From assembly GCA_039707465.1 (NCBI GenBank), contig CM077644.1, forward strand, positions 188,356,462 to 188,420,461: DNA of 64,000 nucleotides, read 5' to 3'. The translations under genes and the position numbers were made by a program. Positions 33,459 to 45,125 of this stretch are shown in pieces. Source of the DNA: Rhabdophis nuchalis. Lineage: Eukaryota; Chordata; Lepidosauria; Squamata; Natricidae. The notes under the pieces are model-generated. The model was not told the DNA's origin. It saw only the letters and a list, made by a program, of their open reading frames with translations, and made no database searches. Positions within the stretch are counted from its first letter, which is position 1. Every line of letters begins with the position of its first letter.

Positions 33459-34954
33459 AGTATTCCATTTGAGGTCCTGTAAATGAGTATATAACACTCC
33501 TGGGGACTCAAAGCATCAACTGCTTTCTCTTTTCCTGTCTCTTTCAGGTCAGTCTAAAGTAAAAGAAGACAGATGCAAAACTGATGTTCAGTTTTTAGAT
33601 GCAACATTTACTTTCTCTAAGGATGGACTAGAAGCATATCCAAACATTCCTTATACATAATACTATTTAGATACGTAAATTGGCAACCGAAGCACAAAAC
33701 ATCACTTTACTCCCAGAGTTACTAAGACTTGAAGATCAACTCTAGTTTCTCCTTAACAGGGAAGGACTCACCTGGCAGATCTTTTCAAGGCAAAGGAAAG
33801 AAGTGAAGGAACATTTGATGATTGAACTATTTTGCTTACTGCCTGAAAATTATATAGACCCTGTTTGCAGCCTACCCATAGAAGACTGTTTTTGATCCAC
33901 AAGCTGTTCATACTGCTTGTTGTTATAAGCACATTAAATTCCTTTTGCGGGGATTGTCACCCTGCTACCATTTTCATCTCTCACATTCTCAGAAACAATT
34001 TGAAGATAATCTTTCCCTTAACTTGTAATGCTGAAAAAAAGAGGTGAAAATTACTGTTCTGACCTGAACTACTAAAGCTCCTATATCAACTCAATAGCTT
34101 GGCATTTTGTAGTTATTCTGGGCAAATTTCATATTTGCTTGCCTTGAGCTACTAAGGGAGAAATTGAAAAGCCATCAAGCTAGTATTCCACTTGCAGGAC
34201 CTGAAGCTCAAAACCCAAGAGGAGGGAGGGGTTAAGAAAATAATTCACTCCAATGAAAACTTCAAGCATCCTCCCTCTTCAGTGGTGAAAATCTTGTTTG
34301 TCAGTAATTTCAATTATCCTGAAAACAAGTCAGATATAAATCAGTTTAACTCTTCAACACTGTTGTCATGGAAATGCAAAGTTTTGGGGGGCATTTCAAA
34401 CTAGTTCAGAATTCTTAGGCAGAAAGGTCCATAGTTCTTAATGAGATCATAGCTTTGTAATTCATTTACTTACAAACTTGTTCTGTCCATAGGGAATTCT
34501 AACATCAAGAGATTAAATTCCATTTTTTCAATTTTCTTTGTAATTAAACAAAATATGATACTTCTACTTCATATTTATTTTTCAGCATGCAAGCACTTTT
34601 CCTAGAGAGGCAGATTCTGCCATAAGAGATCCTACCTCTAGTTTCTCTTACAACTCAGCCAGTGGTTTAATATGGCTGATTCTATACAATACACTATTTC
34701 AAAACAAGGTTGGCTTGTTTCTGACTCAGTATGATGACTAGGTTATGGTTCACTTTACTTCAAAAACCCAGACAATTGAGTTAATTTGATAAATAATGGT
34801 TAAAAACATGAGTTACCATATTGGGACAACATAGTTCATGTCATTCACATAAAACAATATGATTGGGTTGAATTACAGTGCAAAGCCTCAAGAGAAGAGG
34901 CTGAAGGTGGGAGTGAGGTTGGTAGAAGGACAGGAGACAGGAGAAAAGAAGTAG
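33459..34954. other. Unassigned stretch
   Basis: No clear element or gene recognised over 1.5 kb. Confidence 0.4.
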
Positions 34955-35183
34955 TTTAATGAAAAGAAGGACTGGAGATGACATGATAGCAGTTTCAATA
35001 TTTGAAGAGCTGCCACAAAGAAGAGGGAGATCAACCTATTCTCCAAAGCACCAGAAGGAAGGAGAAAAAGCAACGGATGGAAATTAATCAAGGAGAAAAC
35101 CACCTAGAACTAAGGAGAAATTTCCTGACTGTTAGAACAATTAATCAGGGGAACAACTTCTCTTCAGGAGTTGTGAATGTTCC
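34955..35183 (+). mobile_element. CR1 LINE 3' region, left part
   Basis: Plus-strand CR1 3' sequence: GACATGATAGCAGTTTCAA, CTAAGGAGAAATTTCCTGAC, GGGGAACAACTTCTCTTCAG. It is interrupted after TGTGAATGTTCC by the element at 35184 and resumes at 37206. No intact protein. Confidence 0.85.
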
Positions 35184-37205
35184 GGGACTTCCGCTTCCGC
35201 CTCCAACAGCAACGGACGGGTCCCTGGCTCGTCCGCCGCTTTGCTCTTCTTTCTGCCCCCCCACGGGGGCGAAACGCCCCAATTTTGGGGGTTTCCCGTA
35301 AGGCTGGCTCGTAGGGGCCGTTTCCTTCCCACGGCGGTGGGAGAGCGGCCCCTGCCTCAGCCTAGGTGAGGGAAGGCTGGCTGCGGGGGGGAGACGCCTG
35401 TCTCTGCCTTTGCCAATGGAGAACGGAACAGCTGCTTAACTGAGGAGTGAGCCAGACGTCCGGGTCGGAAGGCTCTCCCGAGGCTCGGCTGCAGGGTGGA
35501 GTGAGTGTATTTTGTTGGCTTTTTTTCTCTGATGGCAGCGCTGGACTCAAAAACTGGGAGGGGGGTGTTTTTTTTCATTAAACCCCCCCTCGGATTTAAA
35601 GCTGCGCTTTTAAATGGTTCCTCATTGCGAGGAACGGACCTTTTCTTATGTGAATTGCCTGGAGCTTACTGAAAGCGAGTGAAAGTGATTTGCGCTTGCA
35701 ACAATGTTTCTAAGCTCGATTGGCGTGTTACAAACTTTCTCTTTGTTACTCTCTCCGGCTGGCTTCTGGCTTGGGCGGTGGAAGATGGCTACTTTCTGCT
35801 CCTGAATGACTATTTACTTATGGAAAATCACCAGCACCTCTTTGTGATTTGGATTCTCTCCTGCGTTTAATGAAGAATTTCCCTTTTTTTTTTGATTAAT
35901 TGATTCCCTGTCTGGATTGCCTTTTTTTTTTTACTACACTGATATAGAAAAGTATTTCTTCTCTGGCTACTGAACTTTTTACAGCCCTGATTTGAAACTT
36001 TCATCTCCTGACTTGTCTCAGCTGCCCCACCCAAAAAACGCCATTTTAGTGACATTGAGTTTAATAGCTAACCATGGCACAAAAATCAGAGCTGGCAGGC
36101 CTGGAACAAAGATTATCTTCTCTGGAATTGGTTATACAGACCTTGGTCCAGGAAATTAAATCCCAGAGAGAAGATAATAATAACTTCAAGAAGGAACTTC
36201 TGGAAACTCGCAAGCAACTGCAGGAGAATACACAGAAGACTGAAGATCTGGAAGGGGGGCTGACTGAGGCAAAGGGGGAGCTTAAAAATGTCAACAATGA
36301 AGTGGGGGAATTAACTGGGCATATGACTAGGATGGATTATGAAAGGATGTCATATTTTTTAAGATTTCAGAACATTTCTGAAGAATCTGGTGAATGTCTT
36401 CCTGAACTCATGAGCACAATTTTAGCAGACTATTTACATAAACCCAAAGATGAGATCAGGGGGGACATTGACCTAGTCTACAGAGTAAATTCAGCATATG
36501 CCAGGATAAATGAAGTACCCAGAGAGATACACATTAAATTTGTTAGAAGGTCAACCAGAGAGGGGATTTTGAGGGCGCAGAGAGAGGGTCCGCTGATTTA
36601 CCAACAAAAGGCTGTCGTTATCTTGAAGCAGGTTCCCAAAAAAATCAGAGAAATGAGAAGGAAATTTTCCTTCTTATCTAAAAAATTGTTTGACCACGGG
36701 GTTTGGTTCAAGTGGGCGATGCCCGAAGGGATGCTGGTGTTCTGGGAAGGAGGAAGAGTGAAGATTAAAACAGTTGCTGAGGCTGAAGCCTTTCTCAAAA
36801 AACATTCCTCAGTCCTGGGGGAAGATCCAGGGGGGCCGGAGGGGGCCACGGCCCCGCCCACTGGGGGCCAGGCGGGAGGGAAAGAAGATACAATTGCCAA
36901 AAGACTTAGATCCAAAAAGTGATTTTTTGCTTGTTTTTCTTTTTTTTATTAACTTTCTTTTTTTTATTTTCTATATACCAGGATGTTTGTACATGTCTAC
37001 CATCTCAGAATTGGAAATGTGATTTGTATTCACTTGTCTTTATCTTGTAGTATTTGCTTTTGACATATTTCTGTATTACTGTTTTATTATGTAGCCCGGG
37101 ATGGGCCAAGGACTCTGACGCAAAGGCTCTCAAAATGTTTTTGTAAACCCTTACCCTACCCTTAAAAAATTGTTAAAACCCAATAAAACTTTTTCAAAAT
37201 CAAGA
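35184..37205 (+). mobile_element. ORF1-only L1-type element (HAL1-like), intact
   Basis: A 2022-bp insertion in a CR1 flanked by a 15-bp direct repeat AGTTGTGAATGTTCC (35169-35183, 37206-37220). The GC-rich leader (35184-36073) starts GGGACTTCCGCTTCCGCC. One open ORF1 (36074-36922) follows, then a 283-bp 3' UTR ending CCCAATAAAACTTTTTC. No ORF2 sequence occurs, although both ends are complete. The copy at 12220-14188 has the same structure, so the absence is a property of the family, not of one deletion. By analogy with mammalian half-L1 (HAL1) elements it would use L1 reverse transcriptase in trans. Confidence 0.9.
36074..36922 (+). CDS. L1 ORF1p-like RNA-binding protein, 282 aa, intact
   Basis: Residues 1-90 form a heptad-rich coiled coil (SELAGLEQRLSSLELV, ETRKQLQENTQKTEDLE). 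Residues 92-150 fit the RRM-like domain (SYFLRFQNISEES). Residues 151-245 fit the L1 ORF1p C-terminal domain (IHIKFVRRSTREGILRAQ, IREMRRKFSFLSKKLF, WFKWAMPEGMLVF, AEAEAFL). A Gly/Pro-rich linker and a basic tail AKRLRSKK end the protein. L1 ORF1p forms trimers that coat element RNA and act as nucleic-acid chaperones. It is somewhat shorter than the mammalian protein (about 340 aa). The start ATG opens the coiled coil and is preceded by a stop-rich leader. It is the only coding region of its element. Confidence 0.92.
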   Translation: MAQKSELAGLEQRLSSLELVIQTLVQEIKSQREDNNNFKKELLETRKQLQENTQKTEDLEGGLTEAKGELKNVNNEVGELTGHMTRMDYERMSYFLRFQNISEESGECLPELMSTILADYLHKPKDEIRGDIDLVYRVNSAYARINEVPREIHIKFVRRSTREGILRAQREGPLIYQQKAVVILKQVPKKIREMRRKFSFLSKKLFDHGVWFKWAMPEGMLVFWEGGRVKIKTVAEAEAFLKKHSSVLGEDPGGPEGATAPPTGGQAGGKEDTIAKRLRSKK

Positions 37206-37352
37206 AGTTGTGAATGTTCCAACACTGGAAGTTTTAACAAGAGATTGGATAACCATTTGTCTGAAATGATATACTATTTCCTGCCTGAGCAGGAGGTTGG
37301 ACTAGAAGACCTCCAAGGTTCCTTCCAACTCTGTTATTCTGTATTCTGATGA
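37206..37352 (+). mobile_element. CR1 LINE 3' end, right part
   Basis: Continuation of 34955-35183 after the nested insertion: AACACTGGAAGTTTTAACAA, GATTGGATAACCATTTGTC, then the CR1 3' terminus CCAACTCTGTTATTCTGTAT. Confidence 0.88.
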
Positions 37353-38483
37353 ATCTAATATGGTTGCTTTCATAACAAACGACAGTGTCCAGAATCCCTG
37401 ACCTGTACTTGTTTTAACAGCTGCTATGAGCAATGATATCCAGGACCTTCTCTTTCCTTAATTGGGAATAAAGAGAGACCCACTATTACCCTCCAGGCTT
37501 TGCTGGAGGATGGTGACTTTCTTTTCTTTGCTCATAAATTAGTACCTCTGATGGTCCAACATTCGAGCAGCAGTGATTGCTCTTGGGGGCAACTGGAAGC
37601 CAAAATACAAGGGAAAGCCACTAATTTAGACAAGAGAAAAAGGAAACGGACGCAGTCCAAACAGAGATTATCTTCTGTTTTCTTCTTACATTGATAGGCA
37701 CTGTTATGACTTGGCATCAGAGACTCTTTTCTTTGTTGATTCAGTTAATGCTGACTGGTTTTCCGGCTATTGGCACCTGTTTGTCTGTTTTGCTTTCATG
37801 TCAACAGACCTGCCAGACAACATTGCCCTTGGACGATTGTTCTTTCCAGTTTGCCCTTGGGCATAGCTCTCTCTAAGAGCAATGGGCCTCATTAGCCCAG
37901 AAGGCCTCATCTGAACCCCAGCAACCTCTGAGCTGCCTTGCTTCAGGGTCATGATTTAATGAGAGCTTTGTTCATCCAAGAAGTCGCTCAAACTTCAAGG
38001 CTAATTGGTGAAAGAACAGCTTTGATATCTAGTTGCATTGTAGAATTTGCCCCACAGACTAAGACTAGATGACCATGCTCTGACATATATAGCTATACTG
38101 ACCCCTAGGGGCTTAACTGATCAGTAGGTCTCTTTGGGATCCTGAATGTATATATAATCTGTGACCAGCTAAAACCAGACAAAATAGGTTCTTTCTCATT
38201 TCTGAAAGACTTTCTTTGTGTGAAAGACCAAAGGGGTTCCTATATAACTGCAGAATAATTTCCTTCCCAAAGGAAGAAGAGTTATTGTATTTATGATGTG
38301 ATAAAGCTATTCCAGTAGTTCTGTAATATGTAATCTAATTTAATTGAATTTCTGAAGTTACAGAATTTGCATGATGTTTAGAAATGAAAAGAAACAGTTT
38401 TATAAGAATGGATCCATCTAGTTTAACATGATCCGACTTGGAGAAGTTCCTTAAGGTCTCTCCCACTTATTTCTTTGTTCAGC
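37353..38483. other. Unassigned stretch
   Basis: No element or gene recognised. Small open frames on both strands have no domain content. Confidence 0.4.
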
Positions 38484-38491
38484 AGTGCAAC

Positions 38492-38761
38492 CAGGGGTGA
38501 GATTCAGCTGGTTCGGAATGGTTCAGGTGAACCAGTAGTTCCAGCAATCAGTTGGCCTGCTCTATTCCATCCTATATTTCCTTTGTTTGAAGCCCAGTTG
38601 TTCAGTGCTGCAGAGCGGATTGCTGCGTCTCAGCTGTTTTACTCACCGGGCTGCAGAAAAAGCTAAGATTTAGTGCTGATTTCAAATGCAATGTATAGAT
38701 GTACACGTGTAAAGCAGACATGAAGTGAACTGGTTGCTACACCGGTTGAATCCCACCACTG
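38492..38761. mobile_element. hAT MITE (270 bp)
   Basis: Starts CAGGGGTGAGATTCAGC and ends TTGAATCCCACCACTG. The flanks AGTGCAAC (38484-38491) and AATGCAAC (38762-38769) match at 7 of 8. Non-coding. Confidence 0.85.
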
Positions 38762-38769
38762 AATGCAAC

Positions 38770-39082
38770 CAAATGAACAAGGATATTTTCCATGCGAGGC
38801 CTATCCTTTTGTCAACTTAAAATCTTTGATCTCTTCGTCTGCCTTAGTTTGTGTCCCAAATACAATGTCTCTTCATAGAAACATACATTTATCTGAGTGA
38901 GGAAGTTGGTCCTTTCTGTAATGATTCTTCACAATTGCACCTCCAAAGGTTGCATATAAAACAACAACAACATTTAATTCATTACATGGCCATGTACACT
39001 TGACAGAGGGATGAAAAACAAACATTTGGTAGTATTTCCTCCTTATAAGCAGGTCTTCTGCTACTTAACTCATTTCCTAAGG
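38770..39082. other. Unassigned stretch
   Basis: Nothing recognised. Confidence 0.4.
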
Positions 39083-39440
39083 AGGTAAGGTAAAGTTGAA
39101 GGTTCCCCTAGCACCTATGTGCTAATCATTTCCAACTCTGGGGGGGGGGGGTGCTCATCTCTGTTTCAAAGCCAAAGAGCCGGCACTGTCCTAAGACATC
39201 TCCGTGGTTATGTGGCTGACATGACTAAATGCCGAAGGTGCATGGAACGCTGTTACCTTCCAACCAAAGGTGGTTCCTATTTTTCTACTTGCATTTTTAC
39301 ATGCTTTCAAACTTATAGGTTGACAGAAGCTGGGACAAATAAGGGGAGCTCACTCTGTTATGGAGCGCTAGGGATTTGAACCGCTTAACTGCCAACCTTT
39401 CTGATCAACAAGCTCAGCATCTTAGCCACTGCATCCATCT
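39083..39440 (-). mobile_element. Sauria-type tRNA SINE, minus strand
   Basis: On the minus strand the tRNA-like head is at the right: box-A-like GCAGTGGCTAA (39422-39432) and box-B-like GGTTCAAATCC (39372-39382). The body (CCAAAGGTGGTTCC, CATGACTAAATGCCGAAGG) and a 3' end with TTCAACTTTACCTTACC follow. The layout matches the squamate Sauria SINE, which borrows the BovB LINE 3' end. A run of 12 G at 39139-39150 is an internal expansion. Confidence 0.88.
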
Positions 39441-39535
39441 GTCATACCACCTATGTACATAGGTACCACGTATAGAGGTACATGTTTAATAGCCATTTGT
39501 TTAGCAATTGTTCAGGTTTAAAACAGGGATAAACA

Positions 39536-39866
39536 AGTGGTAGTTATCACTAGTCCTTGTACTCACAATGATTGTGATGTCCCCACAGTCACATGATTGC
39601 GATTTGGGTACTTGATGCCTGCAGTCACATGATCACCATTTGAGAATTTCACTGCTCACTTCCAACAAGTAAAGTCAATAGTAAAATCAGAAAAGGTCAC
39701 AAATGGCCACCATATGATGTTATGTTTAATGATGGCATCATAGTTGCTTAACTATGGGAACCAAATGTGCTGGAACTGCTGTCACCAAATGATGCACTCA
39801 TGTGGCATCATCACTTAGTGATGGAAATTACAAACTGAATTACTATTATTGAGCAAGAACTACCTG
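39536..39866. mobile_element. Related TA-type MITE, partly degraded
   Basis: The right end GAGCAAGAACTACCTG is followed by TA (39867-39868). The left end TGGTAGTTATCACTAGTCC is disturbed. Inner words CACATGATTGCGA and AGTCACATGATCACC differ from the 7239 family, so this is probably a sister family. Confidence 0.6.
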
Positions 39867-39868
39867 TA

Positions 39869-40818
39869 TGTATAAAGTAGTGCAGAAAATAAAACAGAAT
39901 GCATTCCAATGGGGGAGTGGAAGCTCTCCATTAATTTCCAATTAGAAATGATCAAGCGGTCCTGTTGCTTTTATTTTCTACTGGCAATTATAAGCCATTG
40001 ATAGTAGATGTTGGCTACTTTCCTCCACATTAGAGCAACTAATCTCAGAGCGACCAGATACATTCAACACTTAAAATGTTAACCACCTGGATTTTTTCCC
40101 TGCCTCCGTTTATCAAGAGAAGCCTTCCTGGTTGAACTTCACCCTAGCATTCTGGAGTTAAACTATTGACAGTTCTGGAAAAATGACTTTTCAAAGATGA
40201 AAATGTGTAGAAGGTGAGAAAAAGAGAAGAAAGGAACTCATAGCTGTGAAGATTTAATAACACATAGTGGAAAAAATAGCGCTAAGCTTCATTTCCTTTG
40301 GACCGCACCTGAACAAAACAAAGTTCACTGTCTTTCATCTAAATCTATTTACAGACACACACAGTAAACATTGGAGTCAAGATGTTTAAAAGCTGCACAC
40401 CACATTTAACTCCGAAACGCAGCCATCCCTATTGCTGCATTTATGGCTACAATAGAATTACCAGACAATCAGGAAATCCTTAGGTGGAGAATGGGAAATC
40501 CTATTGTTCTGAATTAATTTAGTAGGGAACTCCATTGTGGAAAATTAGTGTCAACTGTGAGTTTCAAAAAAGCCCATATGCTAAGTTGAAATGGGTATTG
40601 CATTTGTGGAAAGTTTCTATTGTTGCGGTTTGATATAATTTTTGTCCTGCAGAGATTTCCCCTCCCCTTATATTTCCATATAAATTTCTAAAAATACAAC
40701 TTTCTGTCCTTTCAGAAAGATGCTTATTTACATTTTAGTATTAAAAATTGTTCTACAGCAATTATTGCTGGAATAAGCAGATCCCCCCCAATAACGATTG
40801 CTCATAATCTACCACTAT
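39869..40818. other. Unassigned stretch
   Basis: Nothing recognised. Confidence 0.4.
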
Positions 40819-40826
40819 GCTCAAAG

Positions 40827-41036
40827 CAGTGGTGAAATTCTTTTTTTTTTTACTACTTCTGTGGGCATGGCAAGGGGGGCATGGCAGGGGAAGAATACTG
40901 CAAAAGCGCCATTCCCACCCCACTCTGGGGCCAGCCAGAGGTGACATTTGCCGGTTCTCTGAACTACTCAAAATTTCCGGAATCGGTTCTCTAGAACCTG
41001 TCAGAACCTGCTGGATTTTACTCCTGGCTTGAAGTT
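40827..41036. mobile_element. hAT MITE (210 bp)
   Basis: Starts CAGTGGTGAAATTC and ends GGATTTTACTCCTG. The flanks GCTCAAAG (40819-40826) and GCTTGAAG (41037-41044) match at 6 of 8, an aged TSD. A (T)n run follows the left end. Confidence 0.7.
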
Positions 41037-41044
41037 CTTGAAAC

Positions 41045-41916
41045 ATGCACATGAAATAATGAAATGAGTATCAGTAGAATTAGAGCAAACTATGGAATAC
41101 TGTGCATCAAGATAATACCGTAAGTATTTATCAAATGTCTCTCACATTAAAGTAATATTAATAATTGTGGTTCTCATTTTGATCTACTTAAGACTGGGCA
41201 GTATAAAATAAAAACGATTCTCATAAATGACATTCATGATATTTCCAAGATACTCAGTAGAATACTATACTGAAACAGAAAAGAAAGAAAAGGCTTTAGG
41301 AGGTGGGGAGGAGGCAGCAAAAAAACCAACAATGAGATGCAATGTCTAAAAAAGTTATGCAATAAAAAGTTCTTAGTTACAACTTTAATCTGGAATCCAT
41401 TTTAAGATCCCTGTAAGAAGTAATACAATACTCAAGAGTTCTTCTCATTATGAATAAACTAGAAGCTTTAATAAAATGGGGATTGCTATTTAATAGAATT
41501 GCATTGCAGTACTTTGATGAGACTAAACTAAAACTACTGCTATATCCCAAAATCAATTGATGTCCATTTAACTCAGCTAATTTTTACCATACCTTTTTTT
41601 TTTTAAAGGATTTTGTGGTTTGCAATCCTTGAGTTGCAACATTGAAGAATAAGAAATGTTTTGGTTCAAAGCACTTTAAGACAATCTGACTTTTGTCTTG
41701 GTATGTCTGAGTTATGAAGCATAACATAATATTCTTATTGTACTTTTCTTTGATGCATGGTCAAACCATTACAGTGATTACAGTAAGTGATAAGTGTCAT
41801 ATATGAATGGAAACAATTCACTCAAATTGAGCGACCCAGAGTGGGTTTTTATATCATCTGGCATCTCTGTAAACATTTTTTTTCTAGTAGTTCATGTCTT
41901 GAGCTATAGTTAGTTG
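41045..41916. other. Unassigned AT-rich stretch
   Basis: Nothing recognised. Confidence 0.4.
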
Positions 41917-42262
41917 AGATCAATCAATCAGAATGGAGTTGGAAGGGACCTTTGAGGTCTTCTAGTCCAACCTCCTGCTCAAGCAGGAGACCTTATACAA
42001 TTTTAGGCAAATGACTATCCAGTCTCTTCTTAAAAACCTCCAGTGATGAAGCACCTACAACTTCTGACGGCAAGCTGTTCCACTAGTTCAGGGATGTCCA
42101 AACTTGGAAACTTTAAGACTTGTGGACTTCAACTCCCAGAATTCCCCAGCCAGCTATGCTGACTGGGGAATTCTGGGAGTTGAAGTCCACAAGTCTTAAA
42201 GTTCCCAAGTTTGGACATCCCTGCACTAGTTAATTCTCCTTACTGTTAGGGAGTTTATTATT
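41917..42262 (-). mobile_element. CR1 LINE 3' end, minus strand, split by hAT
   Basis: Reverse complement of the CR1 3' end: ATCAGAATGGAGTTGGAAGG, GTCTTCTAGTCCAACCTCCT, GGCAAGCTGTTCCACTAG. It continues after the hAT insertion with TTAATTCTCCTTACTGTTAG. The right limit is estimated. Confidence 0.85.
42089..42223. mobile_element. Palindromic hAT-type MITE inside CR1
   Basis: Starts CAGGGATGTCCAAACTTGG and ends CCAAGTTTGGACATCCCTG; the long arms meet in CAGCCAGCTATGCTGACTGG. Perfect 8-bp TSD CACTAGTT (42081-42088, 42224-42231) copied from the CR1 target. Confidence 0.95.
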
Positions 42263-44754
42263 ACACAGACTTAACCCCAATCACACCGTAAATTGTCTCA
42301 AATGCTGCCTTCTAAATGTTGCTATTGTTCTAGATTTTCACTGATTTTTAACCCATGTCTGCACCAAATTCCATAAAATAATAATAATGTACTGAAAGTA
42401 GGGCAAAGTACTAAATGTAGCCTATTGAAAACCAAAGCAGCTGGTCTTTCTAATAAATCTGAAAAACTAGAATAAATAGCAAGGATTGGCTTATCATGCA
42501 TCCTGTAGGCCCCCCTATCTCCCAAATCTATATCTTTCTTTTCATTAGAAGAGGAAAGTATTCTATCAATAACCTTTATTTTGAAATGCAAAAACATATT
42601 TTATCATGCATAGAATTAGAGACATAACTGTATATTTAGAAGACATTCCTTTTCAAAAGATGTCTTCTTCCACAACACCATTTTCCCTTAAAGGTTCAAC
42701 TGCTGAAGCAAGTTGAAAGAAATTCACTTTTCCTTTCACTCAATGTCATTAAGAATTGAAGGCAAATAGTGTCTCCCTAACATTTTGTAATTGGAATTGG
42801 CAAAATTAGATCTTTGGGTTTAACTCCAATCAACAATCATTTGAAGTCAAAATGCCAGTTTAAAATGGCTTTTTCTAATGTGAAGAGTGATTGTCAAAGC
42901 CATTTCTGGAGCAGATATTTGCTACATATGAGCCTAATCTTTGCCATTATAATGACCCAATATTCTGCATATTGTTTTAATATTCATTTATTCAAAGACA
43001 TCACTCTTTTTATTACGGATTGTTGAATTCCCCTTTTGTTTTGGATTATGATCCCTCTATCCCAGGAGCAGATACCCTATTGAGGTCAGAAGAACTTAAG
43101 TTTGGAGAATAGTTGCAGTGAACAGAGCAATAGGACAAAGGGGGACCAGCGATTTTCATGCATTTATTTATTTATTCACTTAAATTGTACACTGCAGTAA
43201 TGAAAAACAGACTCCTTGAATTTTCATTTTTTTTCCTATGTAAGATATGGTAGGATCTAACTTTATATTTACAGCTTAATTATATTCTAATGATGGTGAC
43301 CTTGTAGTCTTGATGGAGTGAAGTATTATAAAAAATTTATTTTGAACAATTAAAAATAATGTTTTGAACAGTGAGATTTATTCTTCAGACTCCCAGGTGA
43401 ACTTACCTTCTCTCTAAACTTTGCTGAGATAGTAAAACGCTTTTAAAAAACATGTAACCTCAGAGGCAAATATCACCTACTTTTCTTTATTGAAGCCTGG
43501 GAAACACATATTAAACCAGAATAAGAAGTGGCTCTTAAGGCCATATTATCCTATGAAGCTGTCATATTTCAGATAAAGTCAATGACTCACACAGACCAAT
43601 GTTATCTTGGCATTATTGCTTTCTGACAAAACTCTTATTTATTACTGCTACTTGATCCTTTTACCAGTAAAAAACATCTGGCATCAATTGTAATAGTTTC
43701 TATTCTCAGTAGACAAACCTGCTTTATTGCTACAGCTTTGTTATTACAGATTACAACTCAGGGATTTTGGAGAATTATCTGCCTTGCTCAGTTCAGGCAG
43801 CATGGATTAATACAACTGAATTTGGAATTAGTAAGTCCTTTCCTTAGGTTCTACTTAAGTTAGGCAGGGTCAGAAGTGGACAATAAAGTTAAAAAAAAGT
43901 CTGAAAAAAGGCAAACTTCATTCATACAAGTGAAAGAAAATTGTATCACCAGAAGTCAAGCTTGACTTGAAGGAAATCAAATCATTTTTTAACAATCCCT
44001 TTTTATTACATCATTTATATTTTATAAAGATACATACAGTATATTTTATAATGGTGCACCCAGAAGCTTTATAGGGTGCTATGTGCTGGCCATTTTACAT
44101 GCCACAGAGATGCACATCCTGGTTGTTAGGGCTTTCCCTCCTCGACCATGTCAGCTATGACACAGTTCAGAAGCAAATGGGCACCACGTGAATATCAGAG
44201 AAAATGTGAGAGAAATGCCTACAGTGATAGAGCCATGTTCTGTGAGCAGCACCCACATTGTTGCCTATTTCGCCTTCTACTTTAATATAGATAGAGAGCA
44301 CCCATGTGGAAGCCAAAGCAAAGATGGCAAGCTACAATAAACGAGACATGAAAAATGTTCAATTGGACCGCGGATGATGTGTTTGATTGCACAAAATAGC
44401 GGTTGGGGATCTGAAAAGTGGATCCCGCAGCCACAGGAGAAACACTAAGATGATGATGAGTTATAATTTACAATGAAGTGGGTTATCATCACATAAATTA
44501 TCTAGCAGGACTGAAATAATCTAGGCTTTTGGTGTCCTTTGGTTTAATGTCCAATTGCTTTTCACAAGCAGGCTAAGTAGCGTCACCAATCTCATCACAT
44601 GAAATTGCATCTCATTATTTCTCTCATCTCTATGATAAGAGAATGACTGTCCTCTTCTGAACTGAAACTCATTGTTTATATCTGCTGTAACACTGCCCTG
44701 CAGCATAGAAGAGTTGGCTGAGTGAAGCAGACCCAATATAGCAACCCTAGAAGA
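42263..44754. other. Unassigned stretch, candidate conserved non-coding DNA
   Basis: No repeat hallmark found over 2.5 kb. The part 44040-44750 has more balanced composition and no tandem or inverted structure. I flag it only as a candidate for conservation testing. Confidence 0.25.
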
Positions 44755-45125
44755 AAAATAGAAAAGGAAAAAACTACAAAGAATTAGTTTCTAATCTTCT
44801 TTACAGCAATCATATGTACAATTACAACTTTACCTTTTATTCTACGGTTACAACATAACTCTCATTTTTCTATAACCTGTCCTGTTGAATCATAGAAACC
44901 ATAAATCTTAAGTTCAATTTTTCTGTTTTATGCAAAAAGTCCATAAGGAATTTCCAGTCAGCAATGTGTGCAGCTATTGTCTTTTCTCTGATCAAAGAAG
45001 TCAATTTAGCCATTTCAGCAAGTTCCTTTATCTTCACCAATCATTCCTCCATTGTGCACAAGGCCGAATCTTTCCATCTGTGTGCATACAATATTAATCT
45101 TGCTGTAGTTATCATGCACAAAACA
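44755..45125 (-). pseudogene. L1 ORF2 C-terminal fragment (first subfamily)
   Basis: The minus strand between 45125 and about 44850 translates to the C-terminal end of L1 ORF2: TTARLILYAHRWKDS, LAEMAKLTSLIREKT, DWKFLMDFL. This is the helical segment after the Cys-rich region. An internal stop replaces the usual Trp in the TMEEW motif. The rest to 44755 is probably its 3' UTR. It is cut off at 45125 by the neighbouring L1. Confidence 0.75.

Noticed and set aside
34888..35103. Minus-strand 71-codon frame and other small frames as host exons
   Set aside because: It overlaps the CR1 3' region, and no splice-bounded conserved peptide was found there or elsewhere in the window.
39083..39440. Possible tRNA gene
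   Set aside because: Box A and B are present, but the sequence continues into a SINE body and the head does not fold as a full cloverleaf by eye. The same applies to 11334, 32545 and 63819.
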